Shown here piece by piece: positions 1 through 9,664 of a DNA stretch of 64,000 nucleotides; within the stretch, counting starts at the first letter, position 1, and each line of letters starts with the position of its first letter. Under the pieces are notes generated by a model. That model had not been told where the DNA came from and did no database searches. It worked only from the letters and a program-made list of their open reading frames with translations. The stretch is from Limosilactobacillus caviae (GTDB lineage: Bacteria > Bacillota > Bacilli > Lactobacillales > Lactobacillaceae): the NCBI RefSeq assembly GCF_014635905.1, contig NZ_BMDS01000002.1, forward strand, positions 186,001-250,000, given 5' to 3'. The position numbers were made by a program, and so were the translations under genes.

Positions 1-1870
1 GTCAGTTAAGGGGCCTGCTAAAAAAATTGCTCAAGATGCAGATGGTAATTGGACAAAGGCTGCGATTGGTTTTACCCGTGGCCAAGGCGCTACTGTTGAA
101 GATATTGAATTCAAAAACGTAAAAGGCGTTGAATATGTTTTCGTAGAGAAGCATATTGCTGGTAAAAACGTCGCTGAAGTTCTTCAGGGGTTGCCAACAG
201 TAATTACTTCAATGACTTTCCCAACACTTATGAAATGGGGCTATAATAATTTACAATTTATTCGTCCAATTCGGTGGCTGGTATCCTTATTGAATCAAGA
301 AGTCGTTCCATTTAAGATTCTTGATGTTGAAGCTGGTCGAGAAACGCAGGGTCACCGTTTCTTAGGCCACCCGGTAGAAATTGCCAAAGCAGATGACTAT
401 GAAGAGTTACTAAATAATGATTTTGTTATTGCGGACCAGGCAAAGCGGAAGAAATTAATTAAGAACCAAATCGAAAAGATTGTTAATGAAAACGATTGGC
501 AAGTTGATTGGGATGAAGATTTATTAGAAGAAGTAAATAACTTAGTTGAATGGCCGACTGCCTTTGCGGGATCATTTGATAAAAAGTATTTAGCGCTACC
601 TGATGCTGTTTTGATCACTTCAATGAAAGATAATCAACGGTTCTTCTGTGTTCGTGACCATGACGGAAAATTATTGTCACACTTTATCTCCGTTCGAAAT
701 GGAAATACTGATTATCTTGATAATGTTATCAAAGGTAATGAACGGGTGCTTGTTCCACGGTTGGAAGACGCACAATTCTTCTATCAAGAGGATCAGAAGT
801 TAACGATTGATGAGTATGTTGAACGACTAAAGAAAGTAAGTTTCCATGATAAAATCAGTTCAATGTACGATAAGATGCAACGGGTAGCAGTAATCGCTAA
901 TGTTCTTGGCAAGCAATTAAACTTAACAGATACGGAATTAGCTGACCTTAATCGAGCAGCTCATATTTACAAGTTTGACCTTACAACGCAGATGGTTGGT
1001 GAATTCGCTGAATTGCAAGGAATTATGGGTGAAATCTATGCAAAATTATTTGGTGAAAAAGATGATGTTGCTACGGCTATTCGGGAACACTACATGCCAA
1101 TTTCTGCTGAAGGCGAATTACCACAAACTAAGATTGGGGCAATTTTAGCAATTGCTGATAAACTTGATAGTATTATGAGCTTCTTTGCTGTCGATATGAT
1201 TCCAAGCGGTTCTAATGATCCATATGCTTTACGGCGCCAAGCTTTTGGAATTGTTCGGATTATTGCGGACCGTGGCTGGCACCTTCCGCTCTTAAATATT
1301 CAAACAGAGATTATTCCAGCCTTTGAAGCTGCTAACATCGAAACTAACTTTGATCTAAATAGAAATAGTGCGGAGGTTCGTACATTCTTCCTAGATCGGA
1401 TTAAACAGCTTTTCCATGGTCGAAAGATCCGTCATGATGTTATTGATGCTGCTACTGATACACGTCAGGATGATGTTGCTAATATCCTCGATGCAGTGCA
1501 AACTATTGATGAGCATAAAGACGATGAAAGCTTTAAAGAAGATATTGAAGCGCTTACTCGTGTGTTGCGAATTGCTAAGAAAGATAAGCGTCCAGTTAGT
1601 GAGCTTTCTGTAAATCCTGATTTATTTGAAAACCCATCTGAAGCGAAGATGTACACCGCTGTTTCAGAGCTACCTGAAGAAGGACAGCAGACAGTAAGTG
1701 AAGCATTTGCCGCATTGCGAACATTAGCGCCAGTAATTAGTGAGTACTTTGATGAAAATATGATTATGGATAAAAACGAGGATATTCGCAATAACCGTTT
1801 AGCACAGTTAAGTATTTTGGCTAACCAAACTGCTTTAATTGGTAATTTAGACAATTTAATTGTGAAATAA
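1..1870 (+). CDS. glyS: glycine--tRNA ligase beta subunit (5' truncated)
   Basis: Beta subunit of the alpha2-beta2 glycyl-tRNA synthetase, which charges tRNA-Gly in the cytosol. The frame is open from base 2, so the start codon lies before the window. 622 residues remain of about 690 usual, meaning roughly the first 70 are missing. The GlyS signature TTQMVGEFAELQGIMG is present, followed by SGSNDPYALRRQAFGIVRI and the C-terminal anticodon-binding (DALR-like) region. The partner glyQ must lie upstream, outside the window. The stop is followed by a fresh promoter for dnaG, so the gene closes its operon. The identification is firm; only the 5' end is unknown. Confidence 0.96.
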   Translation, partial: SVKGPAKKIAQDADGNWTKAAIGFTRGQGATVEDIEFKNVKGVEYVFVEKHIAGKNVAEVLQGLPTVITSMTFPTLMKWGYNNLQFIRPIRWLVSLLNQEVVPFKILDVEAGRETQGHRFLGHPVEIAKADDYEELLNNDFVIADQAKRKKLIKNQIEKIVNENDWQVDWDEDLLEEVNNLVEWPTAFAGSFDKKYLALPDAVLITSMKDNQRFFCVRDHDGKLLSHFISVRNGNTDYLDNVIKGNERVLVPRLEDAQFFYQEDQKLTIDEYVERLKKVSFHDKISSMYDKMQRVAVIANVLGKQLNLTDTELADLNRAAHIYKFDLTTQMVGEFAELQGIMGEIYAKLFGEKDDVATAIREHYMPISAEGELPQTKIGAILAIADKLDSIMSFFAVDMIPSGSNDPYALRRQAFGIVRIIADRGWHLPLLNIQTEIIPAFEAANIETNFDLNRNSAEVRTFFLDRIKQLFHGRKIRHDVIDAATDTRQDDVANILDAVQTIDEHKDDESFKEDIEALTRVLRIAKKDKRPVSELSVNPDLFENPSEAKMYTAVSELPEEGQQTVSEAFAALRTLAPVISEYFDENMIMDKNEDIRNNRLAQLSILANQTALIGNLDNLIVK

Positions 1871-1885
1871 GGCGTTTTGATTGTT

Positions 1886-1915
1886 TTGTCGAAAACTTGT
1901 GTTATCATATATACT
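1886..1915 (+). promoter_or_regulatory. putative promoter of dnaG-rpoD
   Basis: TTGTCG (1886-1891) and TATACT (1910-1915) are separated by 18 bases, directly after glyS and before a hairpin leader. The match to the sigma-A consensus is good. Assignment is by position and sequence only. Confidence 0.55.
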
Positions 1916-1937
1916 AGTGAAATAGGGATATAGTTGG

Positions 1938-1964
1938 AGGTCGCATTCCGTTAGGTTGCGACCT
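1938..1964 (+). promoter_or_regulatory. hairpin in the dnaG leader
   Basis: AGGTCGCA (1938-1945) and TGCGACCT (1957-1964) form a perfect 8-bp stem with an 11-base loop, about 35 bases before the dnaG start and just downstream of the promoter. A short T-rich run follows (TTTCGTT). It could be an attenuator or an mRNA-stabilising 5' structure. The function is not known. Confidence 0.5.
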
Positions 1965-1999
1965 TTCGTTGCTGTTCGCTTACTAAGTGGGGTGAATCA

Positions 2000-3850
2000 A
2001 TGGCAAAGATACCGCGTAACGTAATTGATGAGGTACGGAATTCAGTAGATATTGGTGACGTAATTGGTCGCTACGTCCAATTACACCAAGCTGGGAAAAA
2101 TTTGATTGGGTTATGTCCATTCCATGATGAAAAGACACCATCTTTTTCTGTAAATGAAGAAAAGCAGTTTTTCTATTGTTTTGGTTGTCATCGGAGCGGA
2201 AATGTATTTCAGTTTTTAATGGAACTGAAACATATTGACTTTGTTGATGCAGTTAAGGAAATAGCAAACGATAGTAACATTGAAATTCCTGAACAATATG
2301 TCAATACATCTCCAAAACCATTAAATAATGAGACGCAACAGCTTCTTAAGCTTCACGATAAGGCTGCCAAACTTTATCATCATATTCTGATTAATACTCC
2401 TGCTGGACAATCAGCACTTAATTATTTAAGAAAACGGGGAATGAGCGATGAACTCATTGATCAATTTGGGTTAGGATATGCACCTGATCAGCGAATCTTA
2501 AAGCCGTTTTTTGAGCAACAAAAGATTGATTACCAGCTTTTAAGGAAAAGCGGTCTTTTTAGTGAAAATCAACAAGGTGAATTACGTGATCGTTTTGTTG
2601 AAAGAGTTATGTATCCGATAAAAAATGGTCAGGGGCAGGTTATTGCCTTTTCGGGAAGACTATTGACTAATGAAACGGATTTGCCCAAGTATTTAAATAG
2701 TCCGGAAACGCCTATTTTCAATAAGCGGCGAACGTTATTTAATTTTGATATTGCGCGGAAGAGTGCGCGAAAAAATGGGAAATTATATTTATTTGAAGGA
2801 TTTATGGATGTAATTTCTGCTTTTGGGGCTGGAGTCACAAATGGAATTGCTTCGATGGGGACAAGTTTTACTGAAGAACAGGTAGCCATTATTGGACGTG
2901 CGACTTCTCAATTAGATATTTGCTATGACGGAGATGAGCCGGGCCAAAATGCAATTGATCGTGCTATCAGTCTTGTAAATGATCATCGGTCTAAACAATT
3001 ACAAGTTAAAGTTGTGCAATTGCCAGCAGGAATTGATCCTGATGAATATGTTCAAAAGTATGGTGCTAAACAATTCAGTGCGTATCTTGTCAATAAAGAA
3101 GAAACAACAGTAGAATTTTATTTACGTTTCTTGAAGAACGGAAAAAACCTGGATAATCAAAACGAATTGATGAGTTACTTAAACCAGGCGTTGAAGGTAA
3201 TTGCTCAAGTTGATGCACCCCTAGAAGAAGATATGTACCTGCAACAGTTAGCAAGTGAGTTTAACTTGGACCGGCAGACTTTACGAACTCAAATTAACCA
3301 GCTCCGCCAACAGCTTGGTTTTAACCAGCGTCAACAGGTTACGCGACAGGTACCGACGCAGACGCAAGAATATCGACAACCTGTACAAGGCGAGCTCAAG
3401 TTAAGTCGCACTGAACTAGCTGAGCAGCTTTTATTAAGATATATGCTTTATGACCGTGAAGTTTGGATGCATGTTACTGCGGATAGTGATTTTCATTTTG
3501 CTCATGAAAAGTATCAGACATTATATTTGTTAGCAGCAAGTTATTTTTCTGAAAATGGAGCGTATTCTACTGCTGACTTCCTTGATTACTTAGATAAAAG
3601 CGATTTGCAAGGGACGCTTGGTCAGATTGAACATTTAAATGTTGATCAACAAGTTGACATGCGGGCAATAGATGATTGTATTAATATAATTACAGAGCAG
3701 ACGCCACTAGCTGCTCAAATTGCAGATAAGCAAGCTCAATTAAAAGAGGCTAATTCTTTGCATAATACAGAATTAGCTACGCAATTAACGATTGAACTGG
3801 TAAAATTATTAAAGCAGCAACAACGTTTAAAAACGGAGGAGACTAACTAA
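2000..3850 (+). CDS. dnaG: DNA primase
   Basis: Synthesises RNA primers at the replication fork together with the replicative helicase. The protein has 616 residues, as usual for Firmicutes. The N-terminal CHC2 zinc finger is complete ([12 protein letters not shown]... YCFGCHRSG, residues about 39-67). The TOPRIM domain follows, with [11 protein letters not shown] (about residues 266-276) and the acidic [11 protein letters not shown] motif. The C-terminal part is the helicase-binding region, rich in Q and L. The ATG start follows GTGGGGTG at good spacing. rpoD starts two bases after the stop, giving the conserved macromolecular synthesis pair dnaG-rpoD. The B. subtilis gene yqfL, usually between glyS and dnaG, is absent here. 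Confidence 0.97.
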   Translation: MAKIPRNVIDEVRNSVDIGDVIGRYVQLHQAGKNLIGLCPFHDEKTPSFSVNEEKQFFYCFGCHRSGNVFQFLMELKHIDFVDAVKEIANDSNIEIPEQYVNTSPKPLNNETQQLLKLHDKAAKLYHHILINTPAGQSALNYLRKRGMSDELIDQFGLGYAPDQRILKPFFEQQKIDYQLLRKSGLFSENQQGELRDRFVERVMYPIKNGQGQVIAFSGRLLTNETDLPKYLNSPETPIFNKRRTLFNFDIARKSARKNGKLYLFEGFMDVISAFGAGVTNGIASMGTSFTEEQVAIIGRATSQLDICYDGDEPGQNAIDRAISLVNDHRSKQLQVKVVQLPAGIDPDEYVQKYGAKQFSAYLVNKEETTVEFYLRFLKNGKNLDNQNELMSYLNQALKVIAQVDAPLEEDMYLQQLASEFNLDRQTLRTQINQLRQQLGFNQRQQVTRQVPTQTQEYRQPVQGELKLSRTELAEQLLLRYMLYDREVWMHVTADSDFHFAHEKYQTLYLLAASYFSENGAYSTADFLDYLDKSDLQGTLGQIEHLNVDQQVDMRAIDDCINIITEQTPLAAQIADKQAQLKEANSLHNTELATQLTIELVKLLKQQQRLKTEETN

Positions 3851-3851
3851 T

Positions 3852-4994
3852 ATGGCAAAGAGTAAGAAAAAAGATGTTGTTATTTCTAACAGTGCCGACT
3901 TTGACCAACAAGAATATGACACAGCAGTTGGTAAGTTAATTCGTAATTATAAGAAACAAAAAGAAATTGAATATGATGAATTAACAACTAAGATTGCTAA
4001 GCCGTTTGAATTGAACGCTGAGGGAATTGATAACCTGCTTCAAAATATTGAAGATGCTGGAATCAGTGTTGTTGACGAAAATGGTGACCCAGATCCGCGC
4101 GCATTGAAAGCAACGGAAAAGTTATCGCAATCAGCAATGAAGGATACATCAGCTCCTACTGGTGTTAAAATTAATGATCCTGTCCGGATGTACTTAAAAG
4201 AAATTGGTCGTGTAAATCTGTTAACTGCTGATGAGGAAGTCCAACTTGCATTGCGGATTGAAAAAGGTGATGAAGTTGCCAAGCAGGAACTAGCGGAAGC
4301 CAACCTACGTCTTGTTGTTTCAATTGCTAAGCGTTATGTTGGACGGGGAATGCAATTCCTTGATTTGATTCAAGAAGGTAATATGGGATTGATGAAGGCC
4401 GTTGAAAAGTTTGATTATCGGCGTGGATTTAAGTTTTCTACTTATGCTACTTGGTGGATTCGTCAAGCAATTACCCGGGCAATCGCTGACCAGGCACGGA
4501 CGATCCGTATACCGGTTCATATGGTTGAAACAATTAATAAGTTGATTCGAATCCAACGTCAGCTACTACAGGATCTTGGTCGTGAACCTTTACCAGAAGA
4601 AATTGGTGCAGAAATGGATATGCCGACTGAAAAGGTACGGAATATTCTTAAGATTGCACAAGAACCGGTTTCACTAGAAACACCGATTGGTGAAGAAGAT
4701 GATTCGCACTTGGGAGACTTTATTGAAGACCAAGATGCAACTAGCCCAGCAGATCATGCTGCTTACGAAATGATGAAGAAGCAACTTGAAAATGTGTTGG
4801 ATACATTAACTGATCGTGAAGAAAATGTTTTGCGGCTTCGGTTTGGTCTAGATGATGGGCGAACACGCACACTTGAAGAAGTGGGGAAAGTATTTGGTGT
4901 TACCCGTGAACGGATTCGGCAAATTGAAGCAAAAGCATTACGAAAACTACGTCACCCATCACGTTCAAAACAATTGAAGGATTTCTTGGAATAA
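3852..4994 (+). CDS. rpoD: RNA polymerase sigma factor RpoD (SigA)
   Basis: Primary sigma factor that directs RNA polymerase to housekeeping promoters. It has 380 residues, a typical short Gram-positive SigA. Visible parts are region 1.2 ([17 protein letters not shown]), region 2 with the -10 reading helix ([18 protein letters not shown], about residues 196-213), region 3, and region 4 with the helix-turn-helix ([19 protein letters not shown], about 338-356). The ribosome binding site GGAGGA lies at the end of dnaG, so the two are transcribed together. A strong hairpin terminator follows. Confidence 0.98.
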   Translation: MAKSKKKDVVISNSADFDQQEYDTAVGKLIRNYKKQKEIEYDELTTKIAKPFELNAEGIDNLLQNIEDAGISVVDENGDPDPRALKATEKLSQSAMKDTSAPTGVKINDPVRMYLKEIGRVNLLTADEEVQLALRIEKGDEVAKQELAEANLRLVVSIAKRYVGRGMQFLDLIQEGNMGLMKAVEKFDYRRGFKFSTYATWWIRQAITRAIADQARTIRIPVHMVETINKLIRIQRQLLQDLGREPLPEEIGAEMDMPTEKVRNILKIAQEPVSLETPIGEEDDSHLGDFIEDQDATSPADHAAYEMMKKQLENVLDTLTDREENVLRLRFGLDDGRTRTLEEVGKVFGVTRERIRQIEAKALRKLRHPSRSKQLKDFLE

Positions 4995-5038
4995 AGTGCT
5001 TCATTATTATATATACGTAAAATAATCGAAATTACACT

Positions 5039-5092
5039 AAAAATCAGTTTAAGATATAATTATTTAATTATCTTAAGCTGATTTTTAATTTT
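5039..5092 (+). terminator. terminator after rpoD
   Basis: A 16-bp stem (5041-5056 with 5069-5084, one G-U pair) around the loop TAATTATTTAAT is followed by TTAATTTTATTT. This ends the dnaG-rpoD transcript. Confidence 0.85.
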
Positions 5093-5126
5093 ATTTAATG
5101 TAAATGAGAAAAAACTTATTTTTCTA

Positions 5127-5155
5127 TTGAAATAGTAGCATTGTTCGGGTAAAAT
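5127..5155 (+). promoter_or_regulatory. promoter of the aminotransferase gene
   Basis: TTGAAA (5127-5132), a 17-base spacer and TAAAAT (5150-5155) make a near-consensus sigma-A promoter 57 bases before the gene start. Confidence 0.8.
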
Positions 5156-5211
5156 TTTTATAAAGCGTTTTTGAAATATATTATTAAATTAAATTGAGGA
5201 GAGATCGAACA

Positions 5212-6396
5212 ATGCCAGAATTATCTGCTGATTTATATGGAACTGTTAGTCATAAATTAGACGCGTTAAAGCCATCGGGAATTCGTGAATTCAATAAAGA
5301 AGTATCGAAAATTCCAGGAATTATTAAATTAACATTAGGAGAACCTGATATGGCTACTCCAGAACATGTTAAGCAAGCGGCTATTAAAAGTATTGAAGAA
5401 GATGACTCACACTACGCTCCGCAAATGGGGAAACCTGAATTACTTGAAGCAATTAGTAACTATATTCAAAAAACTCGGGATGTATACTACGATCCGGAGA
5501 GTGAGATCATTGCTACTGTTGGGGCGACGGAAGCCTTAGATGCAGCCCTATTCTCACTTCTTAATACAGGTGATAAAGTTATCGTTCCAACACCGGTCTT
5601 TTCGTTGTACTTTCCGTTGATTGCGATGACCGGTGCAACTGTGGTTCAGGTTGATACTTCAGCAGATAATTTTGTTTTAACTCCAGAACGACTTGAAAAA
5701 GTTATCGAAGAAGAAGGCAAGGGAGTAAAAGCTGTTATCCTTAACTATCCAAGCAATCCTACTGGACGTGAATATCCTAAGGAAGTATTAGAAGGGTTGG
5801 CAGAAGTGATTAAAAAACATCACTTGTACGCAATTGCTGATGAAATTTATAGTGAGTTAGTATATGGGGTAGAACATTACTCTATTGCAACGTTAATTCC
5901 AGAACGGACAATTTTTATTTCTGGATTATCAAAGTCGCATGCAATGACTGGCTACCGTTTGGGGTATGTTGCGGCACCGGCCAAGATCATGACTAATATC
6001 TCAAAGATGCACGCATTTTTAGTCACAACAGTCACAAACAGTGTTCAAATGGCTGCTGCTGAGGCTTTGACAAACGGGCTAAATGATCCGGTTGAATTTC
6101 GCAAGATTTATCAACATCGGCGTGATTTGTTAGTCAAGGGTCTTAAAGAACTTGGTTTTGAAATGTTAACGCCGGAAGGAGCATTTTATCTGTTTGCTAA
6201 AATTCCTGCTCAGTTTGGTAAAGATGATGTTACATTTGCAAAGCGTCTTGCTAAAGAGGCAAAAGTTGGTGTAACTCCAGGTAGCGCATTTGGTAAGGGT
6301 GGCGATGGCTATGTTCGTCTTTCCTATGCTTCCTCTGATGAAAACTTAAAAGAAGCTATCAAACGAATTGGTGAATTCTTAAATAGCCTATCTTAA
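5212..6396 (+). CDS. class I/II PLP-dependent aminotransferase (PatA/aromatic type)
   Basis: Fold-type I aminotransferase that transfers an amino group to a 2-oxo acid, using pyridoxal phosphate. It has 394 residues. The PLP-lysine lies in SGLSKSHAMTGYRLGY (about residues 237-252). The cofactor-binding NYPSNPTGREYP and ADEIYSELVY motifs are complete. The ATG at 5212 is chosen because GAGGAGA precedes it by about nine bases; an upstream in-frame TTG lies within that ribosome binding site. Homologues are annotated as aromatic aminotransferase or N-acetyl-LL-diaminopimelate aminotransferase, and the substrate cannot be read from sequence. It has its own promoter and terminator and sits between rpoD and trmK. 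Confidence 0.9.
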   Translation: MPELSADLYGTVSHKLDALKPSGIREFNKEVSKIPGIIKLTLGEPDMATPEHVKQAAIKSIEEDDSHYAPQMGKPELLEAISNYIQKTRDVYYDPESEIIATVGATEALDAALFSLLNTGDKVIVPTPVFSLYFPLIAMTGATVVQVDTSADNFVLTPERLEKVIEEEGKGVKAVILNYPSNPTGREYPKEVLEGLAEVIKKHHLYAIADEIYSELVYGVEHYSIATLIPERTIFISGLSKSHAMTGYRLGYVAAPAKIMTNISKMHAFLVTTVTNSVQMAAAEALTNGLNDPVEFRKIYQHRRDLLVKGLKELGFEMLTPEGAFYLFAKIPAQFGKDDVTFAKRLAKEAKVGVTPGSAFGKGGDGYVRLSYASSDENLKEAIKRIGEFLNSLS

Positions 6397-6456
6397 GAAA
6401 ATAGAAAGTGACGATAGAAATCCAAAGCGATATCTACCGCACTTTCTATTTTTGTT
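6397..6456 (+). terminator. terminator after the aminotransferase
   Basis: AAATAGAAAGTG (6399-6410) pairs with CACTTTCTATTT (6440-6451), followed by TTGTT. The sequence between may form a second small stem. Confidence 0.75.
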
Positions 6457-6493
6457 ATAATTGACATATTAAATAGATAAAGGAATGATTTTT

Positions 6494-7201
6494 GTGGATG
6501 AAAAGCACTTATCAGCAAGGCTAGCTTGTGTGGCTTCACTTGTACCAGCGGGCGCACGAGTTGCTGATATTGGTTCAGATCATGCATACTTGCCGGCTGC
6601 ATTGGTATTAGACGGTAAAATTAACTTTGCAATTGCTGGTGAAGTTGTGAAGGGACCTTATGAAAATGCTGTTCATGAGATAAAGGCCCACCAACTTGAA
6701 AATAAAATTGTCCCTCGTTTAGCTGATGGTCTAGCAGCCATTAGAACTGCTGATAATATCGATACGATAACAATCGCCGGAATGGGCGGGAGTTTAATTG
6801 CTTCAATTTTAGAAAAAGGTAAGGATAAGCTAAAAGGGGTTAAAAGACTAGTTCTCCAGCCTAATGTGGGGGAAAGTCAATTACGGAAATGGTTAATGGA
6901 TAACCGTTATCAAATAATGACGGAAAAAATAATTGAAGAAGATAATCATATCTATGAAATAATTGTTGCTGAACCATCAATTGTTCCATTTCGGTATAGC
7001 CAGTATGAACTTGATTTTGGCCCATTCCTTTTAGAAAATAAGGGCCCGGTTTTCAAGAAAAAATGGCAAGAATATATTCAGCGGGAAACACATGTTATTA
7101 AACAGATGCAACAGGCACAACAACCGCCAGTTCAAAAAATTAATGAGCTGAACCAGGTTTTATTAGAAGTGAAGGAAGCGATTGCAGATGACGACCGGTA
7201 A
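6494..7201 (+). CDS. trmK: tRNA (adenine(22)-N1)-methyltransferase TrmK
   Basis: Methylates N1 of A22 in bacterial tRNAs using S-adenosylmethionine. The SAM-binding loop VADIGSDHAYLP is near residues 21-32, and the motif IAGMGGSLI is present. The protein has 235 residues, the usual size. GTG at 6494 is preferred as start: AAAGGA ends at 6484, touching the alternative ATG at 6485 but nine bases from this GTG, and homologues start close to the sequence KHLSARL. The C-terminal third is a helical coiled-coil-like tail. The stop overlaps the next gene by 14 bases, and the trmK-nif3 pair is conserved in Firmicutes. Confidence 0.93.
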   Translation: MDEKHLSARLACVASLVPAGARVADIGSDHAYLPAALVLDGKINFAIAGEVVKGPYENAVHEIKAHQLENKIVPRLADGLAAIRTADNIDTITIAGMGGSLIASILEKGKDKLKGVKRLVLQPNVGESQLRKWLMDNRYQIMTEKIIEEDNHIYEIIVAEPSIVPFRYSQYELDFGPFLLENKGPVFKKKWQEYIQRETHVIKQMQQAQQPPVQKINELNQVLLEVKEAIADDDR

Positions 7202-8015
7202 TCAATTAATTGAACGTTTTGAAAAATATGCTAATCCGCAGCTAGCAGAAAAATGGGATCATGTTGGGCTACAGGTGGGTAATCCTGAACTGCCCATTAC
7301 CCGTTTGATGACAACGCTAGATGTTCGGCCTGAAGTAGTTAACGAAGCGATTAGCCGAAAAGTTGATTTTATTTTTGCTCATCATCCAATTATGTTTCAC
7401 CCAGCAAAAGACTTGGATACACGTAATCCTCAAAATAGAATGTATGCTGACTTACTAGCAAATAATATCACCGTCTATGCTGCCCATACTAACTTGGATA
7501 CTGCTAATGGCGGAATGAATGATTGGTTAGCTGCTCAATTGCATTTGGAAAAATTATCCCCGTTAGTGCCAGCTGGTAATGATCCTGTTAGTGGTGATGA
7601 AGTTGGCATGGGGCGTGTTGGTGAATTGACGAATGAGATGACACCACGTGAATTTGCTCAGTACTGCATGGATATGTTTCAGGTAAAGGGATTACGTTTA
7701 ATAGTTAATCCTCTTGATCAGGGTAAGCAACTTAAACGGGTGGCTATTCTTGGCGGCTCAGGGCAGGATTTTTACCAGCAAGCACTTGCTATGAATGCTG
7801 ACGCCTATGTAACAGGGGATGTTAGTTATCATTTCGCCCATGATATGATTGCTAACCACTTAACGGTAGTCGATCCTGGACATCACATTGAAGTAATTGC
7901 CGCCCATCAGCTGGCTGCCTTAATTTCACAATGGCGTGACCAAAATAACTGGCAGTTTGATGTAATAGAGAGTAAAGTTAATACTGAACCGTTTACATTT
8001 ATTGTGAATGAATAA
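7188..8015 (+). CDS. Nif3-like dinuclear metal center protein
   Basis: Member of the Nif3/YqfO (GTP cyclohydrolase I type 2-like) family, which forms hexameric toroids with a dinuclear metal site; the physiological role is not settled. It has 275 residues, the short form without the inserted PII-like domain of YqfO. Metal ligands appear in FAHHPIMFHP (about residues 64-73), AAHTNLDTANGGMND, and the C-terminal DPGHHIEVIA. ATG 7188 is selected over TTG 7182 because AAGGAA then has normal spacing. It overlaps trmK, which suggests translational coupling. Confidence 0.9.
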   Translation: MTTGNQLIERFEKYANPQLAEKWDHVGLQVGNPELPITRLMTTLDVRPEVVNEAISRKVDFIFAHHPIMFHPAKDLDTRNPQNRMYADLLANNITVYAAHTNLDTANGGMNDWLAAQLHLEKLSPLVPAGNDPVSGDEVGMGRVGELTNEMTPREFAQYCMDMFQVKGLRLIVNPLDQGKQLKRVAILGGSGQDFYQQALAMNADAYVTGDVSYHFAHDMIANHLTVVDPGHHIEVIAAHQLAALISQWRDQNNWQFDVIESKVNTEPFTFIVNE

Positions 8016-8033
8016 TATAAGGAGATGCTAGTT

Positions 8034-9281
8034 ATGAGTGAGGAAAAATATGAAGGATTATTACCTCGGTTCCTAAAATATGTTAAAACTGAAACCAGGT
8101 CAAACCCTGATTCAGAAACTATTCCTTCTGACCCTAAAGAGACGGCATTTTTAAACGAATTAAAGGATGAGCTAGTTGCTTTAGGATTAAGTGATGTTCA
8201 TATCAATCCACAGAGTTCATATTTGGTGGCAACTATTCCTAGTAATATTGACAAGAAGGTTCCAACAGTTGGTTTTATTGCGCACGTGGATACTGCTGAT
8301 TTTAATGCTCATAATGTTAACCCGCAAATTGTGGAGAATTATGATGGAGCATCAGATATTAAACTTGATGAACAGGGTCAGTATACCCTAACAACTGCTG
8401 AATTTCCGTCATTAAAGAAATATCAAGGAAACACCTTAATTACTACTGATGGCTCAACCTTACTTGGAGCAGACGATAAATCAGGAGTTGCTGAAATAAT
8501 AACAATGGCTGCTTATTTAATGGCGCATCCTGAAATCAAACATGGAACGATAAAGATTGGTTTAGGACCTGACGAAGAGATTGGTACTGGTGCTGACCAT
8601 TTTGACGTTACTGATTTTGGTGCTGATTTTGCATATACTGTTGATGGGGGACCACTTGGCGAACTTGAATATGAAACATTCAATGCTGCTCAAGCTGAAA
8701 TAGAGATTCAAGGAAAAGACGTTCATACAGGGGTTGCTAAGGGTACCATGATCAATGCTATCCAAGTTGCCATTGATTTACAAAATAGTCTACCAGCTCA
8801 TGATCGGGCGGAACGGACTGATGGTCGTCAAGGGTTCTATCACCTGTATAAGTTTAATGGGACTGTTGACCATGCATCTATGACTTACCTAATTCGCGAT
8901 CATGATAAAGAAACTTTTGTTGAACGAAAACATCTACTGGAGCGGATTGTAGCTGGCTTGAATGATGAACTTGGAGCTGACCGCGTAACAATGAACCTGT
9001 ATGACCAGTACTATAATTTGAAAGATGCGCTAAAGGATCATATGGAAGTTGTTGAGATTGCAAAACATGCAATGGAAAACTTAGGCATTAAACCTGATAT
9101 TTATCCAGTTCGTGGCGGAACAGATGGTTCAACAATTTCATATAAGGGATTACCAACACCAAATCTTTTTGCTGGTGGTGAAAATATGCATTCACGGTAT
9201 GAATACGTTTCCTTGCAGACCATGGAAAAAGCGTTAGATACCCTTCTTGAGATTGTCCGGTTGACCGCCAAAGAAAATTAA
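8034..9281 (+). CDS. pepT: peptidase T (tripeptide aminopeptidase)
   Basis: Zinc M20 metallopeptidase that removes the N-terminal residue from tripeptides and takes part in peptide-based nitrogen nutrition in the cytosol. It has 415 residues. Metal and catalytic motifs are visible: [43 protein letters not shown], and [28 protein letters not shown] (shown here only as a short motif family). ATG 8034 is chosen, nine bases after AAGGAG; the earlier ATG at 8025 abuts that site. A bidirectional terminator follows. Confidence 0.95.
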   Translation: MSEEKYEGLLPRFLKYVKTETRSNPDSETIPSDPKETAFLNELKDELVALGLSDVHINPQSSYLVATIPSNIDKKVPTVGFIAHVDTADFNAHNVNPQIVENYDGASDIKLDEQGQYTLTTAEFPSLKKYQGNTLITTDGSTLLGADDKSGVAEIITMAAYLMAHPEIKHGTIKIGLGPDEEIGTGADHFDVTDFGADFAYTVDGGPLGELEYETFNAAQAEIEIQGKDVHTGVAKGTMINAIQVAIDLQNSLPAHDRAERTDGRQGFYHLYKFNGTVDHASMTYLIRDHDKETFVERKHLLERIVAGLNDELGADRVTMNLYDQYYNLKDALKDHMEVVEIAKHAMENLGIKPDIYPVRGGTDGSTISYKGLPTPNLFAGGENMHSRYEYVSLQTMEKALDTLLEIVRLTAKEN

Positions 9282-9294
9282 TTGTTTTAGGACA

Positions 9295-9339
9295 AAATAA
9301 AAAGGATCGAGTCTACAAAAAACTCAATCCTTTTTATTT
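9295..9339. terminator. bidirectional terminator between pepT and the DUF2929 gene
   Basis: AAATAAAAAGGATCGAGT (9295-9312) pairs with ACTCAATCCTTTTTATTT (9322-9339). Both arms carry A or T runs, so it can end the + strand pepT transcript and the convergent - strand gene. Confidence 0.85.
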
Positions 9340-9541
9340 AGTTATTCTTTTCACTGGGATTTGCATCTGCAGTAATCTTATCAACGCAATTAATAACAAT
9401 CAATCCCATGATTACGGAACACCAGCCGACAAGGGTATAATCTGGTGTCATGGATTCTAGTTGACCTGTGATGTAAGCTAGGACCTCTCCCAGAATAAGT
9501 GCCCAAATACCGGCAACAATATTCTTTGATAAAAAGTTCAT
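9338..9541 (-). CDS. DUF2929 family small membrane protein
   Basis: A 67-residue protein with two hydrophobic segments (about residues 8-26 and 38-55) separated by a short polar loop, resembling the YjzD/DUF2929 family of Firmicutes. The function is unknown. The start at 9541 is chosen because AAAGGGG lies nine bases upstream; longer in-frame ATGs upstream have no such site. It is divergent from dnaE and convergent with pepT. The C-terminus is polar (ADANPSEKNN). Confidence 0.75.
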   Translation of the reverse strand: MNFLSKNIVAGIWALILGEVLAYITGQLESMTPDYTLVGWCSVIMGLIVINCVDKITADANPSEKNN

Positions 9542-9634
9542 GTTGGTCATCCCCTTTGAAGTCATACCATATTCTAGCATATTTATTATTGTTTTTGAAA
9601 GGGCCACCTTAATTTCTCTATTTATAAACTGATT

Positions 9635-9643
9635 TGATATAAT
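9635..9643 (+). promoter_or_regulatory. extended -10 promoter of dnaE
   Basis: TGATATAAT at 9635-9643 is an extended -10 element (TGn then TATAAT at 9638). The -35 region is poor. It lies 22 bases before the dnaE start. Confidence 0.55.
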
Positions 9644-9664
9644 TTTATTGAGAGGTGAAACGAA

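Noticed and set aside
1465-1908. 147-codon - strand frame across the end of glyS
   Set aside because: Antisense shadow of a well-conserved gene; Ser/Ile-rich nonsense composition.
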